This document shows positions 1 through 9,877 of a stretch of DNA of 64,000 bases, piece by piece. Position numbers and translations under genes: made by a program. Under the pieces are notes generated by a model. That model was not told the origin of the DNA and searched no databases. It saw only the letters and a program-made list of their open reading frames with translations. How positions within the stretch are numbered: the first letter of the stretch is position 1; each line of letters opens with the position of its first letter. Source of the DNA: Bacillus cereus G9842 (GTDB lineage Bacteria; Bacillota; Bacilli; Bacillales; Bacillaceae_G); NCBI RefSeq assembly GCF_000021305.1, contig NC_011772.1:3696001-3760000 (forward strand), given 5' to 3'.

Positions 1-2
1 CG

Positions 3-50
3 ACACGTCAAACAGTAGCAGTAATTGGTAACCATGTGTTTGCTAAATAA
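3..50 (+). CDS. 3' end of an unidentified gene
   Basis: The frame starting at base 3 is open from the window edge and ends with TAA at 48-50. It reads TRQTVAVIGNHVFAK. A clear intrinsic terminator follows 15 bases later, which supports a real gene end. Fifteen residues are too few to name the product. Confidence 0.55.
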   Translation, partial: TRQTVAVIGNHVFAK

Positions 51-64
51 GATTTAAAATCATT

Positions 65-98
65 AACAGACCTCTTCACTTAAAAGGTCTGTTTTTTT
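65..98 (+). terminator. Intrinsic terminator
   Basis: AACAGACCT (65-73) pairs with AGGTCTGTT (85-93) and is followed by a T run. It ends the gene whose last codons lie at 3-50. Confidence 0.85.
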
Positions 99-315
99 CT
101 ATGTAAGATGTTATTAATCATATGACATAGTGATTTTTCAAACTATTTCTTCTTTCAAATAAAAATTTTTGTATTTACTCCACCACTCGGAGAAGTTAAT
201 ACAGCATCAAGTTCAAAAACTCCCACTTTATTAATAAAAGCTATTTCTTAACTTCATAAAATTGTTATACACTAGAAAAATAAAAAACAAACTATTCGTT
301 AGCAGGTGAAAGAAT

Positions 316-1653
316 ATGTATGATGTTACAATTATCGGCGCTGGAGTAAGTAGCATTTTTATGGCTTATTCACTAGCTAAAAGTAACAAAAAAGTTTTAA
401 TTCTTGATAAAGGTAAAGCGCTAGAAGATCGCCATTGTCCTTTAGACGAAGGAAAAGTGTGTAATTGTACTACATGTGATAAATATTTCGGGTTTGGTGG
501 TTTAGGAAGATCTGAAGGGAAATTTAATTATACAAACGGATTTGGCGGAGAACTTGAGCAAAAAGTCGGTAAAGAGGGCTTTATACAGCTCATGGCTGAA
601 GTAGATGAAATTCTATGTCAGTTTGGTGGAAGTTCTGTCTCAAAATATTGTACTGAAAATTCAAGTCTCACTAAAAGAGCTGAAGCGTGTGGTTTACAAA
701 TGCTAACAACAGAAGTAAGACATCTTGGTACTCCCCTTTCCAATAACATTTTTCAGCAGCTCTATGAATTTTTACTGACGAAAATAAAGATCAAATTTCA
801 AATAGATGTACAACATATTCTGAAACAGGAAGATTATTTTACAATAGAGACAAATCAAGGAACAGTTCAAACTAAGCAACTAGTATTTGCAACTGGGCGT
901 TCAGGGGCCGATTGGTTAAAAGAAATATGCAGTTCTCTAAGTATTTCTCAGGAGCAAACACGTGTAGATTTAGGAATTAGAGTAGAAATGAAAGAACATC
1001 AATTACGTTCTATATTAAAAGATACTTTTGAAACAAAACTTTCTTATCAAGGTGAGCATTTCACAGCAACTACTTACTGTATGAATCCAAAAGGACGCAT
1101 CATTCGAAAGTACGAAGAAGGTTTAGTTATGCCTGACGGTCAAAATTTTCGAGAGCAAGGAACTGGCACTTCTAATTTAAACTTCACTTTATTTATTCCT
1201 CGCTATTTTCCAACTCTCAAAGAAGCAAATGTATACGCAAGTTCAATTATTAAAGGCATTAACCAAGGACGAGATCGGATTGTTATACAGCGCTTAGAGG
1301 ACTTATTAAAGAAACAACCTACGGCGAAAAACAGCATGGAACATAATCGTATACAACCTACACTACAGGGGGATTATGGAGATTTGAATCAAGAAGTTCC
1401 TCAATTATATATTGAAGGGCTGAAAGAATTTTTATTACGTTTAGAACAATTTATACAAGAGCCTATTGATCAACATACTTTACTATATGGAATTGACGGA
1501 AAGTTCTATGCTCCTACGATAAAAATCAATAACTCTTTTGAAACAAGTGTGCATGGACTATTTTTAGTTGGAGATTGTTCCGGCGTCACTCATTCCTTAT
1601 CTCAAGCTGCTGCAAGTGGTCTGTATGTTGGAAAGTACTTATCTGACATTTAA
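316..1653 (+). CDS. FAD-dependent dehydrogenase-like flavoprotein
   Basis: The 445-residue protein opens with a dinucleotide-binding motif (IIGAGVSSIFMAYSLA, residues 6-21) and an acidic residue at the end of beta-2 (LILDKG). A cysteine-bearing segment (CPLDEGKVCNCTTCD) and a glycine-rich GFGGLGRSEGK stretch follow. The C-terminus has a second FAD contact (LFLVGDCSGVTHSLSQAAASGL). This layout fits the 'NAD(FAD)-utilizing dehydrogenase' group (COG2509-like); the substrate is unknown. An AGGTG ribosome site precedes ATG 316. The gene stands alone between an upstream terminator and a strong hairpin downstream. The family call is firm and the biochemical role is not. Confidence 0.8.
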   Translation: MYDVTIIGAGVSSIFMAYSLAKSNKKVLILDKGKALEDRHCPLDEGKVCNCTTCDKYFGFGGLGRSEGKFNYTNGFGGELEQKVGKEGFIQLMAEVDEILCQFGGSSVSKYCTENSSLTKRAEACGLQMLTTEVRHLGTPLSNNIFQQLYEFLLTKIKIKFQIDVQHILKQEDYFTIETNQGTVQTKQLVFATGRSGADWLKEICSSLSISQEQTRVDLGIRVEMKEHQLRSILKDTFETKLSYQGEHFTATTYCMNPKGRIIRKYEEGLVMPDGQNFREQGTGTSNLNFTLFIPRYFPTLKEANVYASSIIKGINQGRDRIVIQRLEDLLKKQPTAKNSMEHNRIQPTLQGDYGDLNQEVPQLYIEGLKEFLLRLEQFIQEPIDQHTLLYGIDGKFYAPTIKINNSFETSVHGLFLVGDCSGVTHSLSQAAASGLYVGKYLSDI

Positions 1654-1692
1654 TTTCTATCATTAAGATGTCAGTCAAATATTTTCAATTCC

Positions 1693-1727
1693 AAAACACT
1701 TTTACTTATATATAGTAAAAGTGTTTT
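1693..1727. terminator. Strong hairpin after the flavoprotein gene, probable terminator
   Basis: A perfect 14-bp stem (AAAACACTTTTACT, 1693-1706, with its complement at 1714-1727) encloses a 7-base TATATAT loop. A/T tracts on both sides make it usable from either strand. Confidence 0.75.
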
Positions 1728-1815
1728 AATAATCCCTCCTATCCTTCCCGGCTAATGATTAACTGGCAAAGAAACGGAATTTTACAAAATACATATGTAA
1801 CATAACTGTATATTT

Positions 1816-1861
1816 AAAACGATTGACATTCAATTCTAATAAATTGAATGTCAACAGTTTT
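1816..1861. repeat. Large imperfect palindrome
   Basis: TTGACATTCAATT (1823-1835) pairs with 1842-1854 across a 6-base loop. After a 2-base mismatch the pairing resumes with AAAAC (1816-1820) and GTTTT (1857-1861). The structure overlaps the stop codon of the minus-strand remnant at 1860-2051, so it may have been that gene's terminator. A dispersed repeat is the other option. Confidence 0.6.
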
Positions 1862-2051
1862 AAAAGTCTCTATCCATTTTCACTTTCATTTGTTCGATAT
1901 TTTGTAACATCATCATAGTGTTTAATATGGTAGGATGTCTATAAGTCAATTTCACTACAACTATGACTTGTTCTGCCCGTTTCTCAAAAAGAGTTATATT
2001 TATGCTACTACGCTTTAAAAATCCCCATTGTATGTATATGAATACTTCAAA
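1860..2051 (-). pseudogene. Probable gene remnant (C-terminal part of an unknown protein)
   Basis: The minus strand is open for 63 codons between stops at 2054-2052 and 1862-1860. The text is protein-like (it includes FLKRSSINITLFEKRAEQ and ends KMDRDF). There is no ATG at its upstream end, no ribosome-binding site, and an in-frame stop just upstream. The downstream hairpin at 1816-1861 looks like a gene end. I read it as the tail of a decayed gene; I do not recognise the family. A chance open frame cannot be excluded. Confidence 0.35.
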
Positions 2052-2157
2052 TTATTCCCTTTAGAAAACATAATCTAAATGGTTCATTAAACTCTAATAG
2101 TTATAAAAACATAATATATAACTTCAATTAAATAAATTGTATAAAGAAGGTGTAAAA

Positions 2158-4077
2158 ATGAAGAATAAAATAAATTTACAAATGCAAAATATAAGTTTTG
2201 TTATAATAATGGCTTTAGCAGTATGGTTAAAAACATATCTTATTACGCGATTCAGTTTTGATTTAAAAATTGAGTCTTCAACGCAAGAGCTTATTTTGTT
2301 TATTAGCCCTCTAGCCGCATCATTAGCATTTGTTGGATTAGCATTATTTGCAACTGGTGAAAAGCGAAATTATATAGCGCTATGTATTAATTTCTTATTA
2401 ACGATCGTGCTTGTTGGAAATGTAATGTTCTATGATTTTTATAGTGATTTCGTTACATTACCAGTACTTGGACAAACCTCAAACTTTGGCCAATTAGGCG
2501 GCAGTATTATAGAGATATTAAACTACAAAATTATACTCGCATTCGTAGACATTGTTTTCTTCTTTATTTTATTAAAAAAGAAATCATTGGTCTTTAAAAC
2601 AGAACGTGTAACTCATTCTACACGCTTGTTATACTTTCTTTTAACGATTGGTGTATTCTTTGCGAATCTACAGCTTGCAGAAAAAGAGCGCCCTGAATTA
2701 TTAACGAGATCATTCGACCGGGTAATGCTTGTCAAAAATTTAGGCTTATATACTCACCAAGTATATGACTTAACACTGCAAGTAAAAGCTGGGTCACAAA
2801 AAGCACTTGCTGATAGTAGTAAATTACAAGAAACTGAAAACTACGTAAAAGCAAACCAAAGCGAGCCAAACCCTAATATGTTTGGTGCAGCGAAAGGAAA
2901 AAACGTAATTGTCGTCACTCTTGAATCCTTGCAGACCTTCTTAATAGGCGCATCAGTCAATGGGCAAGAAGTTACACCATTCCTAAATGAATTCATAAAT
3001 GAAAGTTATTACTTTGATAACTTTTTCCATCAAACTGGTCAAGGGAAAACATCCGATTCTGAATTTCTAATCGATACGTCGTTGTATCCATTAAATCGAG
3101 GGGCTGTATTCTTCACACACGGTAACAATGATTATACTGCGACTCCAGAAATTTTACGTCAGCAAGGTTATTTCACTTCTGTATTCCATGCGAATAACGC
3201 AACATTTTGGAATCGTAATATTATGTACTCCGCTCTTGGTTATGATCGTTACTATAATGAGCTTGATTACAAAATTACGCCAGAAACAAATTTAAATTGG
3301 GGATTAAAAGATATCGAATACTTTGATCAATCAGTAGATATATTAAAAACTGTTGATCAACCATTCTATGCTCGTTTCCTTACTTTAACAAACCATTATC
3401 CATTCACGTATGATGAAGATACAAAATTCATTGAACCATACAACTCTGGTAATGGCGTATTCGATCGTTACATCGTAACTGCACGTTACTTAGACGAATC
3501 AATTAAAAAATTTATTGAGCGTTTAAAGGCCGAGGGAATGTATGATGATTCTATTATTGTGTTATACGGTGATCATTATGGCATTTCCGAAAAACATAAT
3601 CGTGCAATGGCACAGTTTTTAGACAAAGATCAAATAACAGAATTTGATACTTTAAATTTACAACGTACACCTTTATATATTCATATTCCTGGACAAACAG
3701 AAGGTCAAACTATTTCAAAGCCTACGGGACAAATCGATATGAAACCTACTATTCTAAATTTATTAGGTGTTGGTTCTACGAATGATATCCGTTTTGGCCA
3801 TGATATGTTTTCAGATGAATATACTGGCTTTGTTGTTTTACGCGATGGTAGCTTCGTTACAGATAAGTATGCATACAAAAACAACACTTTCTACGACCGT
3901 ATAACAGGGGAAATTGTAGATTTACCAAAAAAAGAAGCTCAAGCCCTCATTAAACGTGCACAAAATGAATTACGAATGTCTGACAAAATTATTGAAGGCG
4001 ATTTATTACGCTTCTCAGAAAGTAATAAAATTAAAACTGGCGAAGTACAAACTAAAATTAAAGAAACAGAAAAATAA
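2158..4077 (+). CDS. ltaS: Lipoteichoic acid synthase family protein (LtaS/YfnI type)
   Basis: This membrane sulfatase-fold enzyme transfers glycerol phosphate from phosphatidylglycerol to grow the lipoteichoic acid chain. The 639-residue protein has about five N-terminal membrane segments (residues 10-205) and then an extracellular catalytic domain. The metal and nucleophile motifs are visible: VVTLES, the catalytic threonine in GQGKTSDSEF, NHYPF and YGDHYG. ATG 2158 is preferred over TTG 2137 because GAAGGTG lies seven bases upstream of it. B. cereus-group genomes carry several LtaS paralogs, so which one this is (LtaS, YfnI, YqgS, YvgJ) is not settled. Confidence 0.88.
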   Translation: MKNKINLQMQNISFVIIMALAVWLKTYLITRFSFDLKIESSTQELILFISPLAASLAFVGLALFATGEKRNYIALCINFLLTIVLVGNVMFYDFYSDFVTLPVLGQTSNFGQLGGSIIEILNYKIILAFVDIVFFFILLKKKSLVFKTERVTHSTRLLYFLLTIGVFFANLQLAEKERPELLTRSFDRVMLVKNLGLYTHQVYDLTLQVKAGSQKALADSSKLQETENYVKANQSEPNPNMFGAAKGKNVIVVTLESLQTFLIGASVNGQEVTPFLNEFINESYYFDNFFHQTGQGKTSDSEFLIDTSLYPLNRGAVFFTHGNNDYTATPEILRQQGYFTSVFHANNATFWNRNIMYSALGYDRYYNELDYKITPETNLNWGLKDIEYFDQSVDILKTVDQPFYARFLTLTNHYPFTYDEDTKFIEPYNSGNGVFDRYIVTARYLDESIKKFIERLKAEGMYDDSIIVLYGDHYGISEKHNRAMAQFLDKDQITEFDTLNLQRTPLYIHIPGQTEGQTISKPTGQIDMKPTILNLLGVGSTNDIRFGHDMFSDEYTGFVVLRDGSFVTDKYAYKNNTFYDRITGEIVDLPKKEAQALIKRAQNELRMSDKIIEGDLLRFSESNKIKTGEVQTKIKETEK

Positions 4078-4087
4078 TCTATATATG

Positions 4088-4121
4088 AAAAAGGAGCAAC
4101 TTATTACAATTGCTCCTTTTT
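4088..4121 (+). terminator. Terminator of the ltaS-type gene
   Basis: AAAAAGGAGCAA pairs with TTGCTCCTTTTT across a 10-base loop and is followed by T-rich sequence, 11 bases after the stop codon. Confidence 0.85.
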
Positions 4122-4132
4122 ACTTTCTTATA

Positions 4133-4168
4133 ACACATCAGATTTTTCATATATAAAATCTGATGTGT
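4133..4168 (-). terminator. Terminator for the convergent dynamin gene
   Basis: A 14-bp perfect stem (ACACATCAGATTTT with AAAATCTGATGTGT) lies just beyond the minus-strand stop at 4175. It could also back up the plus-strand terminator. Confidence 0.7.
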
Positions 4169-4174
4169 TTACTT

Positions 4175-6958
4175 TTATTCTACGCTTGTTTCTAAAGCTA
4201 CATCCGTATAGGTATTATCATCACCTATATTTAAAATTACTTCACATTGACGCAATCTCAATTCAAAGAGCATGATAGAATCATGATAGATTTCAGGATT
4301 TGATTTCATCTTATGTAATATCTCTTGTTTTTCTTGTATTTCTAAATGCGTGTTTTCTACAGCTTGCTTTAAGGAGTTAAATGGATTCCTAAAGAATATA
4401 TTAATATCTCGCTCTTGTGTGTTTTCAAACAGCTCAAATTGCAAGAAAAATTTCTTCATAATAGAAGCCGTTACTTCAGTATAATCTTCATTTTCTACAT
4501 ACTGTTTGTATTTGTTATATAGCATAGATTTATTTTTAGGAAGAACTCCAAATAATTTACCGGCACTTTTCAACAAAAATTGTGCTGGCGTAAATCGACG
4601 TAAAATATTTACTTCATCCATTTGTATTCTAGTCGTCATCCTGTCAGTATCTCTGCGCCAGTCATCAAGCACTTTAAAATCACATTCTAACTGTATTCTA
4701 TTTTCTCCAAATAGTGAATTAAGCCCTTCACTAAGTTCTTCTAAATACGTTTGACTTTGAAGAAGCTCATTATTAGAAGTTGCAATCCAATTTTGCATAG
4801 AAAGAGCGAGATTAGGTAATACAGTTTGTTCTAAATATTTATGCACTTTTTCATTCATTGCTTTATTTAGTTCCGTATCCATGTGCCCGAAATCACTTTC
4901 TTCACTAATTAAATTAGAACAGCTCTTTAATATCTTCGGAATATTTTCAGTAAGATCATTTGTAATTTCAGTCTTCATTGAACGATATGATTGTGTAATG
5001 AAATGAATTTTTTCCCTCTCAAATGCAGTAAGGTTATTAATGCTACCGTTTAGTTTCACTAGCATATCTTCATTCCAATTAATAGCATCTACTAGATTAT
5101 TTTCTTTCTCAACACGTTTATCCAAAAGATATGTAATTGTTTTTCGAATGAAAAATAATAACTTTTCAGTACGTTCTGCATCGATATTTTTATGATTAAA
5201 GTTAAAATGAATAAACTCAGTTAAATCATTTAATTGTTTACTACTTGTATATAACGAGGAATAAGGGAAAATTCTCGCATGCGGGAAATATGTGTTTATT
5301 CTCGTTGCCGTATCATGTAATACCCTTTTCACTTCTGCTTCACTGTAAATGTTATCGATTTTATTTAATAAGAAATGAATTTGTAAATTTGGCGTATGTT
5401 CTTGAATACTTAATAGAATGTCACGTTCTTTGTCAGTAAAAGGTGAATCCGCATTCAATACGAACAGTAATTCGTCTACAGAATTTAAATATTCGAATAT
5501 CTCATCTCTAGTGTCGTTATTCCTATTAAAGCCAGGTGTCACTACAAATGTAAGTTTATTTTCATTTAAAAATCTGCATGGTAATTTAAATTCAACACAC
5601 GCTCTATCTCTATATGTTTGATGGTGCTGAGACATCATATTATGGTAATCAGAGACATCTTCCGTTGTTGTAATTGCTGAGTCTGTTATAGCGTTTATTT
5701 CTATATGAGCATCATTTTTTAAAACTACTACATTTGAAATTGATTTTTCTAATATGTTTTCTCCTAATATAGAGTTAATAAATGTAGTTTTTCCATTTCC
5801 TGAAGTTCCCGTTACTAAAATACGATTTGTTCTTAAATCTGCGAGTTCGTCAACTAACCATTTAAATCGGTGACCTATTTCTATATTGTGCTTTTGTGCC
5901 CACTCTGTAATAGATTCAAAAAGGTGTAAGCTGTACTCTAAGCCATTTACATGATTAATAGAATGTGACAGTAAGTTTTCCGCATGCTCTATATTTGCTA
6001 AATCTATTTTGGAAGGGAAAATCTCATCCCATGCCAATACAGCTGCAGATGGAAATACAGCATAAGATGGATTAACTACTTTTAACCAATTTGCTAACAG
6101 ATTGGGTATGATATCGTTTAATTGTCTAAGCGTATATTGACCTTGAATTAATGCAAAGTAAGTTTCTTCGTAAAAAGCAGAAACTTTGTTCCATATATCG
6201 GACGAATGTATTTCAATATGTAAGAAAAATTCATTTATTGTATTAAGCCATAATAAATAATTTTGTTCATCTTTATAACTGTTCCAAAGTGATGAAACCA
6301 TTTGCGTAAACTGTACTTGATCTACATTATTTAATGTAGCTAATGCATTATAAAAATAATCTGGTGAAATATGTTTAGTAAACCCTTTATCAATATATCC
6401 TTTTAATACCTCAAACCACGGATACGATTCTATTCGAATTAACTCATTCACAGCAAGCTCTACTGCACTATCAAAATCTTGCTGTTCCTCATAAAAGGAA
6501 CGGGCAATTTTTGTGACATTCGGATAATCAGGATTTAAAGAAACTGCTTCTTTAATAACACCGAAAGCTGAGTCAAAATTATTTTGCTCAATGTAAAGAG
6601 AAAGTAATTGTAGTCTAATTTCAATCATCAATATTTTATTATCAGTAGTAATAGAAGTATAAATATTTTCAGCATATGATAATTGATTAAGTTCGAAATA
6701 AGCATCCGCAATATTTTTTTGTGCCCATGGTGCTAATTCATTACTAACCTTCTCCCATTTAAAAATAGCTGCTTCAAAATCTTGATGACGATAATAAAAT
6801 TCACCTTGTGCAAAACGAATATAAGACCCATCAGAAATCTCATTTTTTTCATCGTTTACATAAGCTTGTCCAAGTACGTCAAGAGTTGGTTTTGTTTCAT
6901 TCTCCATTAGGAATGTTTCATAATACATCTTTTTTATTAATTGTTTTTCTAATCTCAT
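4175..6958 (-). CDS. TPR-dynamin family GTPase
   Basis: This is a 927-residue protein. The first ~350 residues are helical and look like tetratricopeptide repeats (for example FAQGEFYYRHQDFEAAIFKW). A dynamin-type GTPase follows with P-loop GTSGNGKTTF, a TPG switch motif (VVTPGFNRN) and the NKID base-recognition motif. The C-terminal third is long-helical and coiled-coil-like, as in dynamin stalks. Such GTPases remodel or repair membranes; the TPR part suggests a protein partner. ATG 6958 is chosen because GGGGG lies five bases upstream; an in-frame ATG at 6988 lacks a ribosome site. It appears to be monocistronic. No transmembrane segment was seen. Confidence 0.8.
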   Translation of the reverse strand: MRLEKQLIKKMYYETFLMENETKPTLDVLGQAYVNDEKNEISDGSYIRFAQGEFYYRHQDFEAAIFKWEKVSNELAPWAQKNIADAYFELNQLSYAENIYTSITTDNKILMIEIRLQLLSLYIEQNNFDSAFGVIKEAVSLNPDYPNVTKIARSFYEEQQDFDSAVELAVNELIRIESYPWFEVLKGYIDKGFTKHISPDYFYNALATLNNVDQVQFTQMVSSLWNSYKDEQNYLLWLNTINEFFLHIEIHSSDIWNKVSAFYEETYFALIQGQYTLRQLNDIIPNLLANWLKVVNPSYAVFPSAAVLAWDEIFPSKIDLANIEHAENLLSHSINHVNGLEYSLHLFESITEWAQKHNIEIGHRFKWLVDELADLRTNRILVTGTSGNGKTTFINSILGENILEKSISNVVVLKNDAHIEINAITDSAITTTEDVSDYHNMMSQHHQTYRDRACVEFKLPCRFLNENKLTFVVTPGFNRNNDTRDEIFEYLNSVDELLFVLNADSPFTDKERDILLSIQEHTPNLQIHFLLNKIDNIYSEAEVKRVLHDTATRINTYFPHARIFPYSSLYTSSKQLNDLTEFIHFNFNHKNIDAERTEKLLFFIRKTITYLLDKRVEKENNLVDAINWNEDMLVKLNGSINNLTAFEREKIHFITQSYRSMKTEITNDLTENIPKILKSCSNLISEESDFGHMDTELNKAMNEKVHKYLEQTVLPNLALSMQNWIATSNNELLQSQTYLEELSEGLNSLFGENRIQLECDFKVLDDWRRDTDRMTTRIQMDEVNILRRFTPAQFLLKSAGKLFGVLPKNKSMLYNKYKQYVENEDYTEVTASIMKKFFLQFELFENTQERDINIFFRNPFNSLKQAVENTHLEIQEKQEILHKMKSNPEIYHDSIMLFELRLRQCEVILNIGDDNTYTDVALETSVE

Positions 6959-7462
6959 CTTTTCCCCCACTATATCTTGAAAATACATTTTTAAGATATA
7001 CCAATACTTTTTGTATGTATGCTTTTTATCTTAACAAAGAATATCTTTTGGAAAATTTCATTTTCCTTTCATTTTTCAAGTTAGATTGAATTTTTATGAG
7101 AAAAGTTTCAGTTTTTTTTCAATTCCCTTTCAGTTATGAAACAGCATTAAATGTTCCTAATAACCTAATAATACTATAATATTCCACATTATATTATCAA
7201 GAAAATCTCATATAAACCATATTATAAAAACAATCTATATTGAATTTATATGCATTATTCACTGCGCTGTCAAACAAAAAAATAACAATAGGAGCCAACG
7301 GCTATTCATACCATTTCTTTCTCAAATTATTTTCCTTTAAAAGGCTTCAGTGGTTATGTAATTAAATTCCATTAACCTATATAAATAACTAGTCCAAAAA
7401 AAATCTATATGCATATCATGTTATAGTAAAGAATTTAGGAAATCCTAAAAGGAGGCATTTTC
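6959..7462. other. Intergenic region, no feature identified
   Basis: About 500 bases of AT-rich sequence lie between two divergent genes. It must hold both promoters, but no unambiguous -35/-10 pair, RNA gene or conserved frame was found. Confidence 0.5.
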
Positions 7463-7648
7463 ATGTTTGAAGATAAATCTAAAATAAATTACCCATATGA
7501 ATTTACTGAAACCACAACAGTTCCTCTAAAGAACCCCATTGATAAAAAATTCAAGAACGGCACAGGTACACATAACTTTCCAATTAAGAAACACTACAAA
7601 GAGCAAGTTCTATACACTGAAAAAATTAATAATAATAAAAATAAATAA
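7463..7648 (+). CDS. Small hypothetical protein (61 aa)
   Basis: ATG 7463 has an excellent AAAGGAGGC site eight bases upstream and the frame ends in TAA. The protein is hydrophilic and lysine/asparagine-rich, with no signal peptide or membrane segment. A terminator-like hairpin follows at 7757-7783. The ribosome site makes it a likely real gene. I do not recognise the family; small proteins of this composition are common among poorly characterised Bacillus genes. Confidence 0.65.
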   Translation: MFEDKSKINYPYEFTETTTVPLKNPIDKKFKNGTGTHNFPIKKHYKEQVLYTEKINNNKNK

Positions 7649-7756
7649 TCGTATAGATCCTTATGACAATTAACCAAATAAGAATCAATATTAGGCCATG
7701 CATAGTTATGTCTTTAATAATGTAAAAATCTTCATTATACTATTCATGCACCTTTT

Positions 7757-7783
7757 AAAAAGTGCTGTATACAGCGCTTTTTT
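7757..7783 (+). terminator. Probable terminator after the 61-aa gene
   Basis: AAAAAGTGCTGTATACAGCGCTTTTTT contains the palindrome GCTGTATACAGC flanked by A and T runs. It is usable from either strand but suits the plus-strand gene. Confidence 0.65.
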
Positions 7784-7873
7784 ATACATAGATAAATATA
7801 AGCTAACGCAGCCAAGAAATAAACTGCAAAATTACTTCACCATATTCTCGTTTAACAATTAAATCTACATATT

Positions 7874-7906
7874 AAAAGGGAGCAACAGTAAATGTTGCCC
7901 CCTTTT
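7874..7906 (-). terminator. Terminator of the mutSL operon
   Basis: AAAAGGGAGCAACA pairs with TGTTGCCCCCTTTT (one mismatch, five-base loop), 20 bases beyond the mutL stop codon. Confidence 0.85.
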
Positions 7907-7925
7907 GAAATGTAGTTTATTCACT

Positions 7926-9869
7926 CTACATAACCCTCTTAAACATCTTCTCCAACTCATAAGTAGAATGATGCACAAGAATCGGTCTTCCGTGCGGGCA
8001 TGTATACGGGTTTGTTGTTGTACGTAGTTCTTCCAGTAAAGCAAATATTTGATCGTTCGTTAAATATTGATTCGCTTTAATCGATGCTTTACAGCTCATC
8101 ATGATGGCTGCTTCTTCACGTAATTTTTTAATATCAACTTTTTTTAGTTTAACAACTTGCTCCATCATTTCATCGATAATTTCTGTTTCTTGTCCTTTCG
8201 GGAACCACGTTGGATGTGAGCGGACGATAAAGGATTGATGGCCAAATTGCTCCAAGAATAGACCGACTTTTTTCAGTTCTTCTAGTTGCTCTTCAACACG
8301 TAAAAATTCAGTAAGAGATAAATCGATACGGTACGGTACAAGCAGTTCTTGTACTTCTTGCGCTACCCTTCCTACTTTATCACGGAAGTATTCATAATTA
8401 ATACGTTCCTGCGCGGCATGTTGGTCAATCATATATAAGCCTTTATCATTTTGAGCGAAAATATATGTTCCATGCATTTGTCCAATTGGATAAAGTGGCG
8501 GTAAGTCATTACCGTTCATTTCAATCTCTTTTATTTCCTGAACTTCTTCTTCCAATTCCTCTAATTCAAAGTCCTCTTCATTACTGTCCCACGATTTTTC
8601 TTCTCGAATTGGTTCTTCCATTATCGGTCTAGTAGATGGCTGCCAACTTTGTTCTTCTCTTACGAGCGACTGTGGTGGTTGCCATTCTTGTTTCGGCGGT
8701 TGCCACAGTTGTGCTGGCTGTTTCACAGGCAGCGGTTCTTCTTGTTTTTCATCCATGCCAGTTGGTAAAACAATGTCCGGCATGGATGGTTCTTTCGGCT
8801 TCGCATGCTCAAACTGGAACTGTTCTTGCACACTCTCGTCTTTTTCTTTTTTCTTCGTTGTTACGCCTGCATCTGGAATGAGCTGTATTTTTTTAAATGC
8901 AGCTTGCAATGTTTCTTCGATAAGCTTTAGCAATTCTTGTTCTTTACTAAAACGAACTTCTAATTTTGCAGGATGTACGTTAACGTCAACAAGCATTGGA
9001 TCCATTTCAATCGATAAAAATCCGATTGGATATCGTCCGACTGGCAGTAATGTATGATATCCTTGCTGAATTGCTTTCATTAATACAAAGTTTCGAACGT
9101 AACGGCCATTTACGATTGTTGACATATAATTTCGAGATGCTCTCGTTACTTCTGGTAATGTTACATAGCCTGTAATTGTGAAATCTAAAGATTCAGCTTC
9201 AATCGGAACAAGTTTCTTCGCAACTTGAATGCTGTAAATCGATGCAAGTACTTGTCTTACATCACCATTACCTGACGTATGAAGCAATTTCTTTTCATTA
9301 TGAAACAGCTTTAACGATACTTCTGGATGTGACATTGCAATACGATACACAATATCTGTAATATTACCAAGCTCTGTATGAATGGTTTTCATATATTTAA
9401 GACGCGCTGGTGTATTAAAGAATAAGTTTTGTACTGTAATATCTGTTCCTTTTCGGCTCGCGGTTTTCTCTTGCTTTATAATGTCTCCACCTTTAATAAT
9501 AAGGTGTGTACCAGGTGCATCACCTGTGCTAGTGATTAATTCTAATTCACTAACTGAGGCGATACTCGGCAATGCCTCACCACGGAAACCGAGTGTTCTG
9601 ATGCGAAACAGATCGTTTTCATCTTTAATTTTACTTGTCGCATGTCGTTCAAAAGCTACGATGCAATCTTCTTCTGCAATGCCATCTCCATTATCAATGA
9701 TGCGAATTTTCGATAAACCAGCTTCTTCTAAGTGGATTTCAATAGATGTACTATTCGCATCGATAGAATTTTCCACAAGTTCTTTTACGACTGAAGCAGG
9801 ACGCTCTACTACTTCTCCTGCCGCAATTAAGTTAGAGAGTTGGTCATCGAGTTTGCGAATTTTCCCCAT
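7926..9869 (-). CDS. mutL: DNA mismatch repair protein MutL
   Basis: MutL couples mismatch recognition by MutS to strand incision. The 647-residue protein has the GHKL ATPase motifs at its N-terminus ([30 protein letters not shown]), a variable proline/glutamate/tryptophan-rich linker (residues ~345-450) and a C-terminal dimerisation/endonuclease domain. The metal-binding motif [12 protein letters not shown] and the C-terminal CPHGRP motif are present, so it should be a nicking MutL, as in bacteria lacking MutH. It starts eight bases after mutS and is surely co-transcribed. Confidence 0.97.
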   Translation of the reverse strand: MGKIRKLDDQLSNLIAAGEVVERPASVVKELVENSIDANSTSIEIHLEEAGLSKIRIIDNGDGIAEEDCIVAFERHATSKIKDENDLFRIRTLGFRGEALPSIASVSELELITSTGDAPGTHLIIKGGDIIKQEKTASRKGTDITVQNLFFNTPARLKYMKTIHTELGNITDIVYRIAMSHPEVSLKLFHNEKKLLHTSGNGDVRQVLASIYSIQVAKKLVPIEAESLDFTITGYVTLPEVTRASRNYMSTIVNGRYVRNFVLMKAIQQGYHTLLPVGRYPIGFLSIEMDPMLVDVNVHPAKLEVRFSKEQELLKLIEETLQAAFKKIQLIPDAGVTTKKKEKDESVQEQFQFEHAKPKEPSMPDIVLPTGMDEKQEEPLPVKQPAQLWQPPKQEWQPPQSLVREEQSWQPSTRPIMEEPIREEKSWDSNEEDFELEELEEEVQEIKEIEMNGNDLPPLYPIGQMHGTYIFAQNDKGLYMIDQHAAQERINYEYFRDKVGRVAQEVQELLVPYRIDLSLTEFLRVEEQLEELKKVGLFLEQFGHQSFIVRSHPTWFPKGQETEIIDEMMEQVVKLKKVDIKKLREEAAIMMSCKASIKANQYLTNDQIFALLEELRTTTNPYTCPHGRPILVHHSTYELEKMFKRVM

Positions 9870-9877
9870 CTACTTAC

